Made by a program: the position numbers and the translations under genes | Notes under the pieces: generated by a model | Told to the model about the DNA's origin: nothing | What the model saw: only the letters and a program-made list of their open reading frames with translations | The model's database searches: none | Shown here: positions 35,552 through 43,562 of the stretch, one piece after another | Numbering within the stretch: the first letter of the stretch is position 1 | Layout: every line of letters begins with the position of its first letter | From: Paenibacillus sp. FSL R5-0912 | GTDB taxonomy: Bacteria > Bacillota > Bacilli > Paenibacillales > Paenibacillaceae | Length of the DNA: 64,000 nt | Direction: 5' to 3' | Assembly: GCF_000758605.1 (NCBI RefSeq) | Contig: NZ_CP009282.1 | Span: forward strand, 7,006,001 to 7,070,000

Positions 35552-35580
35552 CGAACAAAAATGCGAACATTTTTTCGCGT
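35552..35580 (-). terminator. Probable terminator of the GDPD-like gene
   Basis: An A/T-rich stem (GCGAAAAAATG pairing with CATTTTTGTTCGC, one bulge) is followed on the minus strand by TTTAAATT, 45 bases past the stop. The rest of 35418-35627 holds nothing else I recognise. Confidence 0.5.
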
Positions 35581-35627
35581 TTTTGGAGCGGCAGCTTTTG
35601 ATGTACAGAAGCCCGCACGTTCAACTA

Positions 35628-36494
35628 CTAGCGTATACCCTTGATCCGGCTTAAGTCGTCCTCAGAGACAAAATCGGTATAGAATCCGTCGACTCCCATC
35701 CGGGACAGCTCCGAAATTTCCTTCTCGTCATTCACCGTATGCACATAGACTCTTGCCCCGGCATTCTTCAGCTTCCTTACGAAGCTTTTGGTAGCTCTTA
35801 CCGTCGGCATGGTGATGTCCACTCCGGTTTGACTGGCGAAATCAATGACCACTTCATCACTATCCTGTGTCTGATACAGCGTAAAGATCACTTCAGGAAA
35901 AGCATACACCCGGTTCACTACATCCAGCATATCTCTGCTGTATATCTGCGGAACGATCCGCTTGAGCAGAGCAGGGTCCCGCTTCTCCGCCGCTTCCACG
36001 ATAAGCTGAAACTGCTTCTTTATCCGTTCCGGTTCAAGCTCCTTCGTGTCCGTTACAATATAGGCATCCGGGTAGATCACCATCAGGTTCATTATCTTCT
36101 CAATATCCAGCGGAGAGTAGATCTCCAGAACCGGACTGTTCATGACATCCTCATAATTCAGCACGGTCCCTTGCTTGGCGGCGGGAAGAACATTCTGCTG
36201 GCCCAGAAGCTTGCTCATATTGGCCGTCCATTCATGACGCGCAACGAGCCTGTCATCACTTGTCAGCAGCAGATCCGCCTCAAAAACCCGGGTTCCCTGC
36301 TCATAATTAGCGATAAATGCATCCAGCGTATTGGTATACGTAAAGTTATGAATTCCGCCCATGGCATGGGCTACAACTCTATGGGCTGCAAAGCCGGTAG
36401 CCGGCTGTTTCTCTTTTCCCCCAAGAGTGAGTACAAGCAGGAGTGCAATAGCTACGATCATAATGACGGAAGCGATAATCTTTTTTCTATCCAT
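35628..36494 (-). CDS. GDPD-like phosphodiesterase, membrane-anchored, atypical active site
   Basis: Resembles glycerophosphodiester phosphodiesterases, which hydrolyse glycerophosphodiesters, but substrate and activity are unproven. The 288-residue product has an N-terminal anchor helix (IIASVIMIVAIALLLVL). The usual catalytic HRG is replaced by HAMGG near residue 40. The Glu-x-Asp metal pair is kept in RVFEADLLLTSDD, and the second His in LVARHEW. Later strands (YIVTDTKE, VDGFYTDF) fit the TIM barrel. ATG at 36494 was taken; its site AAAGGA is 11 bases away. It is in its own unit between pcrB and the glycan locus. Confidence 0.75.
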   Translation of the reverse strand: MDRKKIIASVIMIVAIALLLVLTLGGKEKQPATGFAAHRVVAHAMGGIHNFTYTNTLDAFIANYEQGTRVFEADLLLTSDDRLVARHEWTANMSKLLGQQNVLPAAKQGTVLNYEDVMNSPVLEIYSPLDIEKIMNLMVIYPDAYIVTDTKELEPERIKKQFQLIVEAAEKRDPALLKRIVPQIYSRDMLDVVNRVYAFPEVIFTLYQTQDSDEVVIDFASQTGVDITMPTVRATKSFVRKLKNAGARVYVHTVNDEKEISELSRMGVDGFYTDFVSEDDLSRIKGIR

Positions 36495-36542
36495 GATGGC
36501 AGGTTTCCTTTGCAAGTGTTAGAGTAGTTGGCCTGAAAACAA

Positions 36543-36586
36543 GAAGAAACGGCTGTGTCGTCCTCAGGGGGGCAGCAACCGTTTCT
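36543..36586 (-). terminator. Terminator after the initiating sugar transferase gene
   Basis: Arms AAACGGTTGCTG and CGACACAGCCGTTT pair over the GC core, with a TTCTT run after it on the minus strand. The stem has mismatches, so the strength is uncertain. Confidence 0.65.
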
Positions 36587-36615
36587 ATGGAATAATATAG
36601 TATGAGACCGTTTCA

Positions 36616-38016
36616 TTAATAAGCGTTCTTGAAGCCGTTGCGGATGGTTTTGGCGATGATCCGGATGTCGAACAATAGTGACCAGTTCTCGATATAGAAA
36701 ATGTCGTGTTTGATCCGGTCCTCAATCGACGTGTCCCCGCGCAGACCGTTGCTCTGAGCCCAGCCGGTAATCCCCGGACGCACATGGTGCTTCACCATAT
36801 ACTTCGGAATCTCACCCCGGAACTGCTCTACAAAGTACGGGCGCTCCGGACGCGGACCAACCACACTCATCTGGCCAAACAGCACATTAAAAAATTGCGG
36901 CAGCTCATCCAGACTGGTCCGGCGGATAAATGTCCCAAAACGTGTACGGCGTGGATCTTCACGCGTACTCCAGCCCGTATCTACTTCGCCGTCTGTCTGC
37001 ATCTTCATCGAACGGAACTTGTACATCATGAAGTTACGGCGGTTAAGTCCTACACGCTCCTGCTTGAAAATAATAGGTCCGGGCGAGGTTAGGCGTACAC
37101 CCAGCGCTACAATCAGCATGACAGGAGACAACATAATAATGGCGAACAGGGAAAATACCAGATCAAACGCCCGCTTAGCCATTTTGTTCCCGGCCATATC
37201 CAGCGGAATGTCGCGTACGTTAATCATCGGCATCCCCGCAAAGTTATCGAAGTAAGGACGGGCCGGCAGGTAGTCGAAGAAGTCAGGGATAATCAGCGTC
37301 CGTACACCTGCCTTCTCGCAGGTAGCAATAATGGTCGGATATTTCGAATGGGCATCCAGCGGAAGCGCCAGAATGACCTCATCGACCGGCAGCATCTCCA
37401 GCATGCCTTCCAGCTGATCCACCGTGCCGAGAATCGGCTTATAACGCTCTTCCTCAATGCCATCCCATTTATGGAAGTCATCCAGGAACCCTATAGCCTC
37501 GTACCCCAGCTCAGGATACTGCTCCAGATTATTGTAGAATCTTTTGCCCAGTGTGCCTGCACCGAGAATTAGTACAAACTGGCGGTTGAATCCTTTTTCA
37601 CGCAGCGATTTAAGCATCTTCTTCAGCACATAACGGTACAGCATAATGGAAAGAATATTGAAGCCCATATAAATAGCAAGGTATTGCCGGGATACATCGA
37701 TCTCCTTCAGGAAGAACATCAGACCCAGCAGAATGAAGATGCCCATGGCGTGAACCTGAAAAATTTTAACGAATTCATCAATGAACCGTTTCTTGCGCTT
37801 TGGCAAATACAACTGAAGCACAATTCCGATCAGAATAGCGATGGCTCCGTAGATAATACTCCAGTAAGCATAGGACTCTACAGGAAGGGTCCTGTAGGAT
37901 TCCAGCAAACCGCTTTTGAACTTCAGCCACCAAGCAGTCAGAAAGGCCACTTGAATAACCAGGAAGTCGGCAACCATATATAACTGTGTTAGAAACTTTT
38001 GATTACGGCGGATCAT
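36616..38016 (-). CDS. Undecaprenyl-phosphate sugar phosphotransferase, WcaJ/WsaP-like
   Basis: Starts glycan assembly by moving a sugar phosphate from a UDP-sugar onto undecaprenyl phosphate. The 466-residue product has four N-terminal helices, a nucleotide-binding-like domain (ILGAGTLGKRFYNN), a fifth helix (FDLVFSLFAIIMLSPVMLIV) and the C-terminal sugar transferase domain with FKQERVGLNRR, MYKFRSM, RTSLDELPQF and GPRPERPYFV. These are full and undamaged. The next gene ends 4 bases inside its start. It is the first enzyme of the glycan locus. Confidence 0.93.
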   Translation of the reverse strand: MIRRNQKFLTQLYMVADFLVIQVAFLTAWWLKFKSGLLESYRTLPVESYAYWSIIYGAIAILIGIVLQLYLPKRKKRFIDEFVKIFQVHAMGIFILLGLMFFLKEIDVSRQYLAIYMGFNILSIMLYRYVLKKMLKSLREKGFNRQFVLILGAGTLGKRFYNNLEQYPELGYEAIGFLDDFHKWDGIEEERYKPILGTVDQLEGMLEMLPVDEVILALPLDAHSKYPTIIATCEKAGVRTLIIPDFFDYLPARPYFDNFAGMPMINVRDIPLDMAGNKMAKRAFDLVFSLFAIIMLSPVMLIVALGVRLTSPGPIIFKQERVGLNRRNFMMYKFRSMKMQTDGEVDTGWSTREDPRRTRFGTFIRRTSLDELPQFFNVLFGQMSVVGPRPERPYFVEQFRGEIPKYMVKHHVRPGITGWAQSNGLRGDTSIEDRIKHDIFYIENWSLLFDIRIIAKTIRNGFKNAY

Positions 38017-38966
38017 AATCTCACCTCAGCATTCGATTCATTGCGTAAACCGGCTTCCCCGGGGACTGTCAGACTCTGTGCTGGTGTTGGAACCTTACGT
38101 GGAGCAATCAGCGCATTGTGCAGCAGCGAAAGCGTGAACTTGACACCGACTCCCGCATATACCGCTCCGTTTATCATACTGTTGTACCGCTTGCTATAAT
38201 GCTTCTTATGGAATAAAATCATCGCCCGGTGGAATTCGTACACGATCTTAAACGGTCTGCGGCGCGCACTGCCGCCCTTCAGATGCACGATCGATGTCTG
38301 CGGATAGTAATAGATCCCCCAGCCGGCCGCTTTGATCCGGTAACACCAGTCCAGATCCTCTCCATACATAAAGAACGTCTCATCCAGTCCGCCCACCTGC
38401 TCGATGGTCTCCCGCCGCAGCAGCATGAACGCTCCCACCAGACAATCTACCGGGTAAGAGTCATCGGGGTCCAGATAACCCAGCTGATAGCCGTTGAATC
38501 TTGGACGGTCGGGGAACAGCTTACTGAAGCCAAAAGCATAATAGAAGGAAGCGGACGGTGTCGGGAATCCTCTTTTACAAGCCTTATCCAGCGAACCATC
38601 CGGCAGTATCACCTTACAGCCAGAAGCCCCCAGATCCGGACGGCTGTCCATAAAAGCAACCATCGTCTCCAGCGTATCCTTGCGCACCACTGTATCGGAG
38701 TTGAGCAGCAGCACATATCGCCCTGAGGAAGCTTCCATTCCCTGATTATTGCCCTTGGCAAACCCTACGTTCTCTGAATTGGCGATCAGTAGCACATCCG
38801 GAAATTCCTTGCTTATCATCTCTACCGAGTCATCATGGGAGTTATTATCTATTAGAATAATTTCATAGGAGTAGCGGGTCTCGGAGTCATATACCGACCT
38901 CAGACAGTCCATCGTCAGGCGGCATGTATTGTAATTAAGAATGATTATGCTAACATCTACATTCAC
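38013..38966 (-). CDS. Glycosyltransferase family 2, rhamnosyltransferase-like
   Basis: Adds a sugar, perhaps rhamnose, to the lipid-linked glycan at the inner membrane face. The 317-residue GT-A product has VSIIILNYNTCRLT, the nucleotide-binding IILIDNNSHDDS, the metal-binding LLLNSDTVV, and DLDWCYRIKAAGWGI in the acceptor region. A TTG at 39005 opens the frame, but the GTG at 38966 has AGGAG 9 bases ahead and gives the usual N-terminus, so I chose it. The end overlaps the sugar transferase start by 4 bases. Confidence 0.88.
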   Translation of the reverse strand: MNVDVSIIILNYNTCRLTMDCLRSVYDSETRYSYEIILIDNNSHDDSVEMISKEFPDVLLIANSENVGFAKGNNQGMEASSGRYVLLLNSDTVVRKDTLETMVAFMDSRPDLGASGCKVILPDGSLDKACKRGFPTPSASFYYAFGFSKLFPDRPRFNGYQLGYLDPDDSYPVDCLVGAFMLLRRETIEQVGGLDETFFMYGEDLDWCYRIKAAGWGIYYYPQTSIVHLKGGSARRRPFKIVYEFHRAMILFHKKHYSKRYNSMINGAVYAGVGVKFTLSLLHNALIAPRKVPTPAQSLTVPGEAGLRNESNAEVRL

Positions 38967-39017
38967 TGCTGTACTCTCCTGACAAATATAGTAATCTATC
39001 GACAATTATTATAACAC

Positions 39018-39060
39018 AAAAACCTCCTTGATAGGCGGAGCCTGTTTAGGGAGGTTTTTA
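39018..39060. terminator. Terminator between the two GT2 genes
   Basis: AAAACCTCC pairs with GGAGGTTTT around a 20-base loop, with A and T runs at the ends. It lies past the repeat copy at 39131-39268 and would end transcripts from the 39267-40280 gene. Confidence 0.8.
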
Positions 39061-39130
39061 CAGGTGTGAGGATAATGTGGGAGGAACAGTGCTATAAGAT
39101 TGAACTTGTATTTTTTCTATTATCGGATTG

Positions 39131-39268
39131 CCGTGACTCCAAAGAATGTTTGGCCCTCCGGCCGCTGTTGTCTGCAGATTTCTCGATTTTCACCGCTGTT
39201 CGCTGTAGAAATCCGGGGAATAGAAGAATATTTTTCACAATCGGTTGAGTTCTCTTTCGTTTCGCTTC
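39131..39268 (-). repeat. Dispersed intergenic repeat, copy 3 (degenerate)
   Basis: Shares its first 90 bases or so with copies 34537-34692 and 40507-40660; the second half has diverged. Its central hairpin (39177-39213) keeps GATTTC/GAAATC and a weaker inner stem with ACCGC/GCTGT. It begins right at the stop codon of the GT2 gene (39267), so it is read as the 3' end of that transcript. Confidence 0.7.
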
Positions 39269-40280
39269 ATAATCTCTGGCGCTTAGCCTTCTCCTGAATA
39301 TAGCGGCGCTTGCGTTTCAAAGCGGCTCTCTGTGCGAAGAATGATGACCAGGCTCCCATTAACTTGGGTTCCTTCAATAACGAGTAGCCATGTGCTGCGA
39401 TCTCGTAAGGCAGAGAATATAGTAGGGTAAGCAGCATCCTGCCGGAGGACTCGTTCTTGTAGATCATTTTATAACGGTTGATATATGAGATCCGCTTGAT
39501 GAACATCGCCTTGCCGCTCCGTCCGGATGTTTTCCAGCCCCGTTCGTGGTAGCCTATAGCTTCCGCATCATAATAAGCTTGCCAACCAAACAATCCCGCG
39601 CGCCATGCCACATCCACATCTTCCTTATAGGCAAAAAAGTCCGCATCAAAAAACTCGCCTTCGACGCTAATATCCTCAATCATCCGCCGGGAGTACATCG
39701 CCGCCGCGCCGGATACGCCGAATACCACACCAGACTCGTTCCACAGATCAGCGGACTCTCCCGCTCCACGGTCAAACGCCCTGCGGGCTCTATTCATCCG
39801 CAGTCCCGTGCTGTCAACGAGTGAATGATCTGCCTTCAGCAGCAGTTTGCCTGTGGCACTGCCGATCTGGGGATTGGCTTCAAAGCAGGCGACTAGTCTG
39901 GATATATAATCCGGAGCCAATGTAAGATCGGGATTCAGCACCAGTACATAATCTGTATTTGTGCCGGCAATAGCCTGGTTGTGTGCGGGGGCAAAGCCGG
40001 TGTTGTGTTCATTTTCTAGGAGGACGAGAGATGGCATTCGGGTAATGCTACCTGCAGAACCGGCTACTCCTTGGACCGTTGTAGTTCCTCGGCCCGAGTT
40101 CGAATTAAGCCCGTGGTAGAACGCTCTGACTTTATCCGCCGAACCATCCGTTGAAGCGTTGTCCACAATGACAATTTTTTTGACCTGATAATCCTGGGCC
40201 AGCACGGCCGACAAGCATTCAATGATGTCATCTGCGCTGTTATAGGTAACGATATGTACACTGACTGTTTTAGGGTTCAT
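39267..40280 (-). CDS. Glycosyltransferase family 2
   Basis: A GT-A sugar transferase of the glycan locus with unknown donor. The 337-residue product has SVHIVTYNSADDI, IVIVDNASTDGS, VLVLNPDLTL and KEDVDVAWRAGLFGWQ, the usual motifs for inverting enzymes that use dTDP- or UDP-sugars. The ATG at 40280 is preceded by GAGG at 7 bases. It stands apart, with terminators and repeat copies on either side. Confidence 0.9.
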   Translation of the reverse strand: MNPKTVSVHIVTYNSADDIIECLSAVLAQDYQVKKIVIVDNASTDGSADKVRAFYHGLNSNSGRGTTTVQGVAGSAGSITRMPSLVLLENEHNTGFAPAHNQAIAGTNTDYVLVLNPDLTLAPDYISRLVACFEANPQIGSATGKLLLKADHSLVDSTGLRMNRARRAFDRGAGESADLWNESGVVFGVSGAAAMYSRRMIEDISVEGEFFDADFFAYKEDVDVAWRAGLFGWQAYYDAEAIGYHERGWKTSGRSGKAMFIKRISYINRYKMIYKNESSGRMLLTLLYSLPYEIAAHGYSLLKEPKLMGAWSSFFAQRAALKRKRRYIQEKAKRQRL

Positions 40281-40428
40281 GGGTGACCTCGAATTCCTGG
40301 TTCTTTAATGAAATCTATATTTATTATAGCGGAAAGAAGGTTGACAGGCTATGTTAAGCACATTAGAAGGTAATGTTAGTTACATAGTTATTGTAGTTCA
40401 ACCCTATTGCTATATTGTCGCAGACAGC

Positions 40429-40463
40429 AAAAAACTCCTTACCGCATAAGCGATCAGGAGTTT
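40429..40463 (-). terminator. Terminator downstream of rfbD
   Basis: AAACTCCT pairs with AGGAGTTT and is followed by a T run (TTTTTTG) on the minus strand. The loop is about 16 bases. It follows the repeat copy behind rfbD. Confidence 0.8.
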
Positions 40464-40506
40464 CATTTGTTGCTATATAAGAAGTACTTTTGATTTGAAC
40501 TTGAAG

Positions 40507-40660
40507 CTTAGTCGTCACTGCGATGAACATTTGGACTTCCGGCTGCTGTTGTCCCCAGATTTCTTGATTTGAACCGCTATTCGCGGTAGAAATCCAGTGA
40601 CAAAGGCGGTCGCTACCGCTCCTACAGTTCCAAATTTCCCCTCCGCTTCTTTCGCTTTTT
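40507..40660 (-). repeat. Dispersed intergenic repeat, copy 2
   Basis: Closely matches copy 34537-34692 from CTTAGTCGTCACTGCG through GTCGCTACCGCTCCTACAG to the TTTCGCTTTTT end. Its central hairpin at 40558-40594 has arms GATTTC/GAAATC and ACCGC/GCGGT. It lies 62 bases past the rfbD stop, before the terminator, so it is probably the 3' tail of the rfbBD transcript. Confidence 0.85.
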
Positions 40661-40722
40661 GTTCTTTTTTTAGTGCGTCTTATATAGTTAGTTAGTTCTT
40701 TCTGCAAATCCCGTGCCAGTGA

Positions 40723-41592
40723 TTACTTCAGCTCCAGCAAAAAGTCTCTTAGACCTTCCCGCCATGGGCGGATGTCCTGGAACCCGTTGGTACGGATGGC
40801 CAGATGCTCCATCACCGAGTTGCGCGGGCGCGGCGCTGGTCGTGGAAACTGTTCGGTAGCACACGGCTCAAGCTTCGCTGTGAATTTCAGCCCCAGGATA
40901 TCCTCTGCTTCCGCAAAGATCGCTTGGGTGAATTCATACCATGTGCAAGATTCACTGTTCGAGACATGGTACACTCCATACTTTTCAGTCTGGATAAGCT
41001 CAAGCAAGAATCTTGCCAGGTCCACTGTATAGGTAGGTGAGCCCTTCTGGTCATCGACAACCTGTAGCAACGGCTTTTCCTGCCCCAGCTTCAGCATGGT
41101 TTTCACAAAGTTATTGCCGTATTTGCCATAGACCCAAGAGGTACGTACGATATAGAATTTAGACGATAAAGACTGGACCAGGATTTCTCCAGCCCGCTTA
41201 GACTTACCGTAGATACTCTTAGGGTCTGTATTATCATATTCATGGTAAGGTTGAACCCCCATGCCATCGAACACATAATCCGTGCTGATATAGACCAGCT
41301 TAGCTCCAGCCTTCTCTGCGGCAAGAGCGACATTTCGGCTTCCGGTAGCATTGATCAGATACGCTGCGTCAACATCGGTCTCTGCTGCATCAACCGCTGT
41401 ATGGGCCGCACAGTGAATAACTGCATCAGGAGCGAAAGCGCCGATGATCTCCTGGCACTGGTCCAAATCGGTAATATCCATCTCTTGACGATCACAGCCT
41501 AGTACCTCATAATCCTGGCCTTGGAGCAAAAGCATAAGATCCTGGCCTAGTTGTCCGGCTGAGCCTGTAACGAACACTTTCATCTTCGCCAT
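40723..41592 (-). CDS. rfbD: dTDP-4-dehydrorhamnose reductase
   Basis: Last step of dTDP-L-rhamnose synthesis, using NADPH. The 289-residue product has the Rossmann motif FVTGSAGQLGQDL, the short-chain dehydrogenase active site with YISTDYVFDG and YGKSKRAGE (Tyr and Lys), and RTSWVYGKYGNNFV. The ATG at 41592 overlaps the rfbB stop by one base (TAATG), so the two are coupled; the longer frame to 41673 is not used. Confidence 0.96.
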   Translation of the reverse strand: MAKMKVFVTGSAGQLGQDLMLLLQGQDYEVLGCDRQEMDITDLDQCQEIIGAFAPDAVIHCAAHTAVDAAETDVDAAYLINATGSRNVALAAEKAGAKLVYISTDYVFDGMGVQPYHEYDNTDPKSIYGKSKRAGEILVQSLSSKFYIVRTSWVYGKYGNNFVKTMLKLGQEKPLLQVVDDQKGSPTYTVDLARFLLELIQTEKYGVYHVSNSESCTWYEFTQAIFAEAEDILGLKFTAKLEPCATEQFPRPAPRPRNSVMEHLAIRTNGFQDIRPWREGLRDFLLELK

Positions 41593-42614
41593 TACAGTGA
41601 GTCCCCCAGACGGCTGCCGTACTGGAGTGCAGCATATTTCTGGTATTCTCCAGACTGAATGCGGGTCCACCATTCCTTGTTATTCAGATACCACTGAATA
41701 GTTTCCTTAATGCCAGTTTCGAACGTGTGCTTAGGCTTCCAGCCCAGCTCGTTCGTGATCTTAGTGGGATCTATGCCGTAACGGCGGTCATGTCCAGGAC
41801 GGTCCTGAACATACGAAATTAACGAATCCGGTTTGCCCAGCTCCTGAAGTACGGTATTCACGATATGCACATTCGTCCGCTCATTATTGCCGCCGATGTT
41901 ATACACTTCACCGTTAACTCCTTCATGAATAACCAGATCAATCGCGCTGCAGTGGTCCTCAACATACAGCCAGTCACGGATATTCATTCCGTCACCATAT
42001 ACAGGCAGCGCCTGATCAGCCAGCGCACGGGAGATCATCAGCGGAATCAGCTTCTCCGGAAACTGATAAGGACCGTAGTTATTGGAGCAGCGGGTAATAT
42101 TAACCGGCAATCCGAATGTTTCGTGATAAGCACGAACCAGCAAATCCCCGCCCGCTTTGCTCGCGGAGTAAGGGCTGTTCGGTGTGAGCGGTGTTTCTTC
42201 AGTGAACAGGCCAGTAGCACCAAGCGATCCATAGACTTCATCCGTGGATACTTGCACGAATTTAGTTACACTGTATTTCTTGGCCGCATCCAGGAGCACC
42301 TGCGTACCGAGAACATTCGTCTTCACAAATATATCAGGCTCCAGAATACTCCGGTCCACGTGAGACTCAGCCGCAAAGTTAACCACTACATCCACACCGT
42401 CGCCGATCAGCGCATCCATCGCCGCTACATCGGTAATGTCCGCTTTGACAAACGTATAGTTAGGATGATTTTCGATTGATTTCAGGTTCTCCAGATTCCC
42501 TGCGTAAGTCAACGCATCAACGTTGACGATCTGGTAATCAGAATGTTGCTGCAGCATGTATATTACGAAGTTGCTGCCGATGAATCCGGCTCCGCCGGTA
42601 ATGAGGAGTTTCAT
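41592..42614 (-). CDS. rfbB: dTDP-glucose 4,6-dehydratase
   Basis: Second step of dTDP-L-rhamnose synthesis. The 340-residue product has the NAD motif TGGAGFIGSNF, the active-site ESHVDRSI, STDEVYGSLG and YSASKAGGDLLVRAY (Tyr and Lys), and TRCSNNYGPYQFPEK. The ATG at 42614 has AAGGTGG 7-9 bases ahead and gives the normal N-terminus. It precedes rfbD directly and follows the broken rfbC by 75 bases. Confidence 0.97.
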   Translation of the reverse strand: MKLLITGGAGFIGSNFVIYMLQQHSDYQIVNVDALTYAGNLENLKSIENHPNYTFVKADITDVAAMDALIGDGVDVVVNFAAESHVDRSILEPDIFVKTNVLGTQVLLDAAKKYSVTKFVQVSTDEVYGSLGATGLFTEETPLTPNSPYSASKAGGDLLVRAYHETFGLPVNITRCSNNYGPYQFPEKLIPLMISRALADQALPVYGDGMNIRDWLYVEDHCSAIDLVIHEGVNGEVYNIGGNNERTNVHIVNTVLQELGKPDSLISYVQDRPGHDRRYGIDPTKITNELGWKPKHTFETGIKETIQWYLNNKEWWTRIQSGEYQKYAALQYGSRLGDSL

Positions 42615-42689
42615 TTGTGTACCCACCTTTTACTAGAGAAATGATTTATGCTATCGATTCCAGAGCGGAACGATTCTGTACATTGAGTA

Positions 42690-43043
42690 TTAATCAAAAT
42701 TCAACTCTGCATCCTTCAATAACGGATGATGCTGATCTTTGCCAGACAACACTGGCTTCGTTGTCGGCCAGTCAATCCCAAGCGCCGGATCACTCCATAG
42801 TATGCCGCGGTCATTCTCAGGGGAATAATATTCGTCCACTTTATACAAGACTTGGGTGTTTGGCACGAGCGTGCAGAAGCCATGAGCAAACCCCTTAGGC
42901 ACCAGCAGTTGCCGCTTATTATATTCACTGAGAATAACCCCGACCCATTGTCCGAATGTGGGGGAATTGCGCCGGATATCTAGGATCACATCATATAAAG
43001 ATCGAGTCAGCACACGAATGCGGCACCCTAGTTTAGGCCTAAC
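42690..43043 (-). pseudogene. rfbC: rfbC fragment, 5'-truncated dTDP-4-dehydrorhamnose 3,5-epimerase
   Basis: The frame encodes only the C-terminal two thirds of an RfbC-type epimerase (matching about residues 70-180): SLYDVILDIRRNSPTFGQW, LLVPKGFAHGF, YYSPENDRGILWSDP. The catalytic His of the RGLHFQ segment and the dTDP-binding N-terminus are missing. Similarity starts at about 43040, with no start codon upstream except a GTG at 43013, and a stop at 43068-43070. The AT-rich block begins here. It differs greatly from the complete rfbC at 61610-62164, so it is not a fresh copy of it. It may be translated but should be inactive. Confidence 0.82.
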
Positions 43044-43180
43044 TCTACTGAAAAAAGTTAAAATTAATTAATTTAATGTATTATATATAAGCCCTTCATA
43101 ACTGGAATATCACTTCTAATATTAATGAGCCAATAAAATCAACATATACAACCCTATTTGTCTTCTATTCACATAAAACT

Positions 43181-43528
43181 TTATTTAATATTCATAAAAA
43201 TAACACCAATAAATATGATCCCTATCCCTATCCATTGAAAACTACTAATTTTTTCATTTAGGATGACTAAAGATAATGTAATTATTAAGATGTATGAGAT
43301 TCCAGAAACTAATGGAGAAATATAACTGAGTTTAAATTTTTGTAGAATAATTATCCACAGAAAAAAGCTCATTAAATAAAATAAAACTCCTCCTACTAGC
43401 CATAAATCAATATGAATACCGAAAGTTCTATTTAAATAATTTATTTTTGTGTTTGATCCGCCTAATTTAATTAGTACCATCCCAAATGCTGATAATAAAA
43501 GGTAAAGCACTACCAAAATATAATTCAT
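43181..43528 (-). CDS. Small multidrug-resistance/EamA-like membrane protein, ArnE-like
   Basis: Four-helix membrane protein of 115 residues (MNYILVVLYLLLSAFGM at the start, QWIGIGIIFIGVIFM at the end) with the SMR-type PLVSGISYILIITLSLVILNEKIS segment. In glycan loci such proteins often serve as undecaprenyl-phosphate-sugar flippases (ArnE/ArnF-like) or sugar-modification helpers; this is inferred from context. The ATG at 43528 is preceded by AGGGAG; the longer frame to 43606 would overlap the Gfo/Idh gene. It is the leftmost gene of the AT-rich block. Confidence 0.75.
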   Translation of the reverse strand: MNYILVVLYLLLSAFGMVLIKLGGSNTKINYLNRTFGIHIDLWLVGGVLFYLMSFFLWIIILQKFKLSYISPLVSGISYILIITLSLVILNEKISSFQWIGIGIIFIGVIFMNIK

Positions 43529-43562
43529 AAAAAAACTCCCTAAGAGAAAAATATATAATTCA

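Larger units (their letters stand above)
40281..40722. other. Gene-free stretch between GT2 and rfbD
   Basis: About 440 bases without a gene. It holds a repeat copy (40507-40660) and a terminator (40429-40463). The remaining 40281-40428 is AT-rich and should carry the promoter of the GT2 gene, but I see no convincing -35/-10 pair. Confidence 0.7.
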
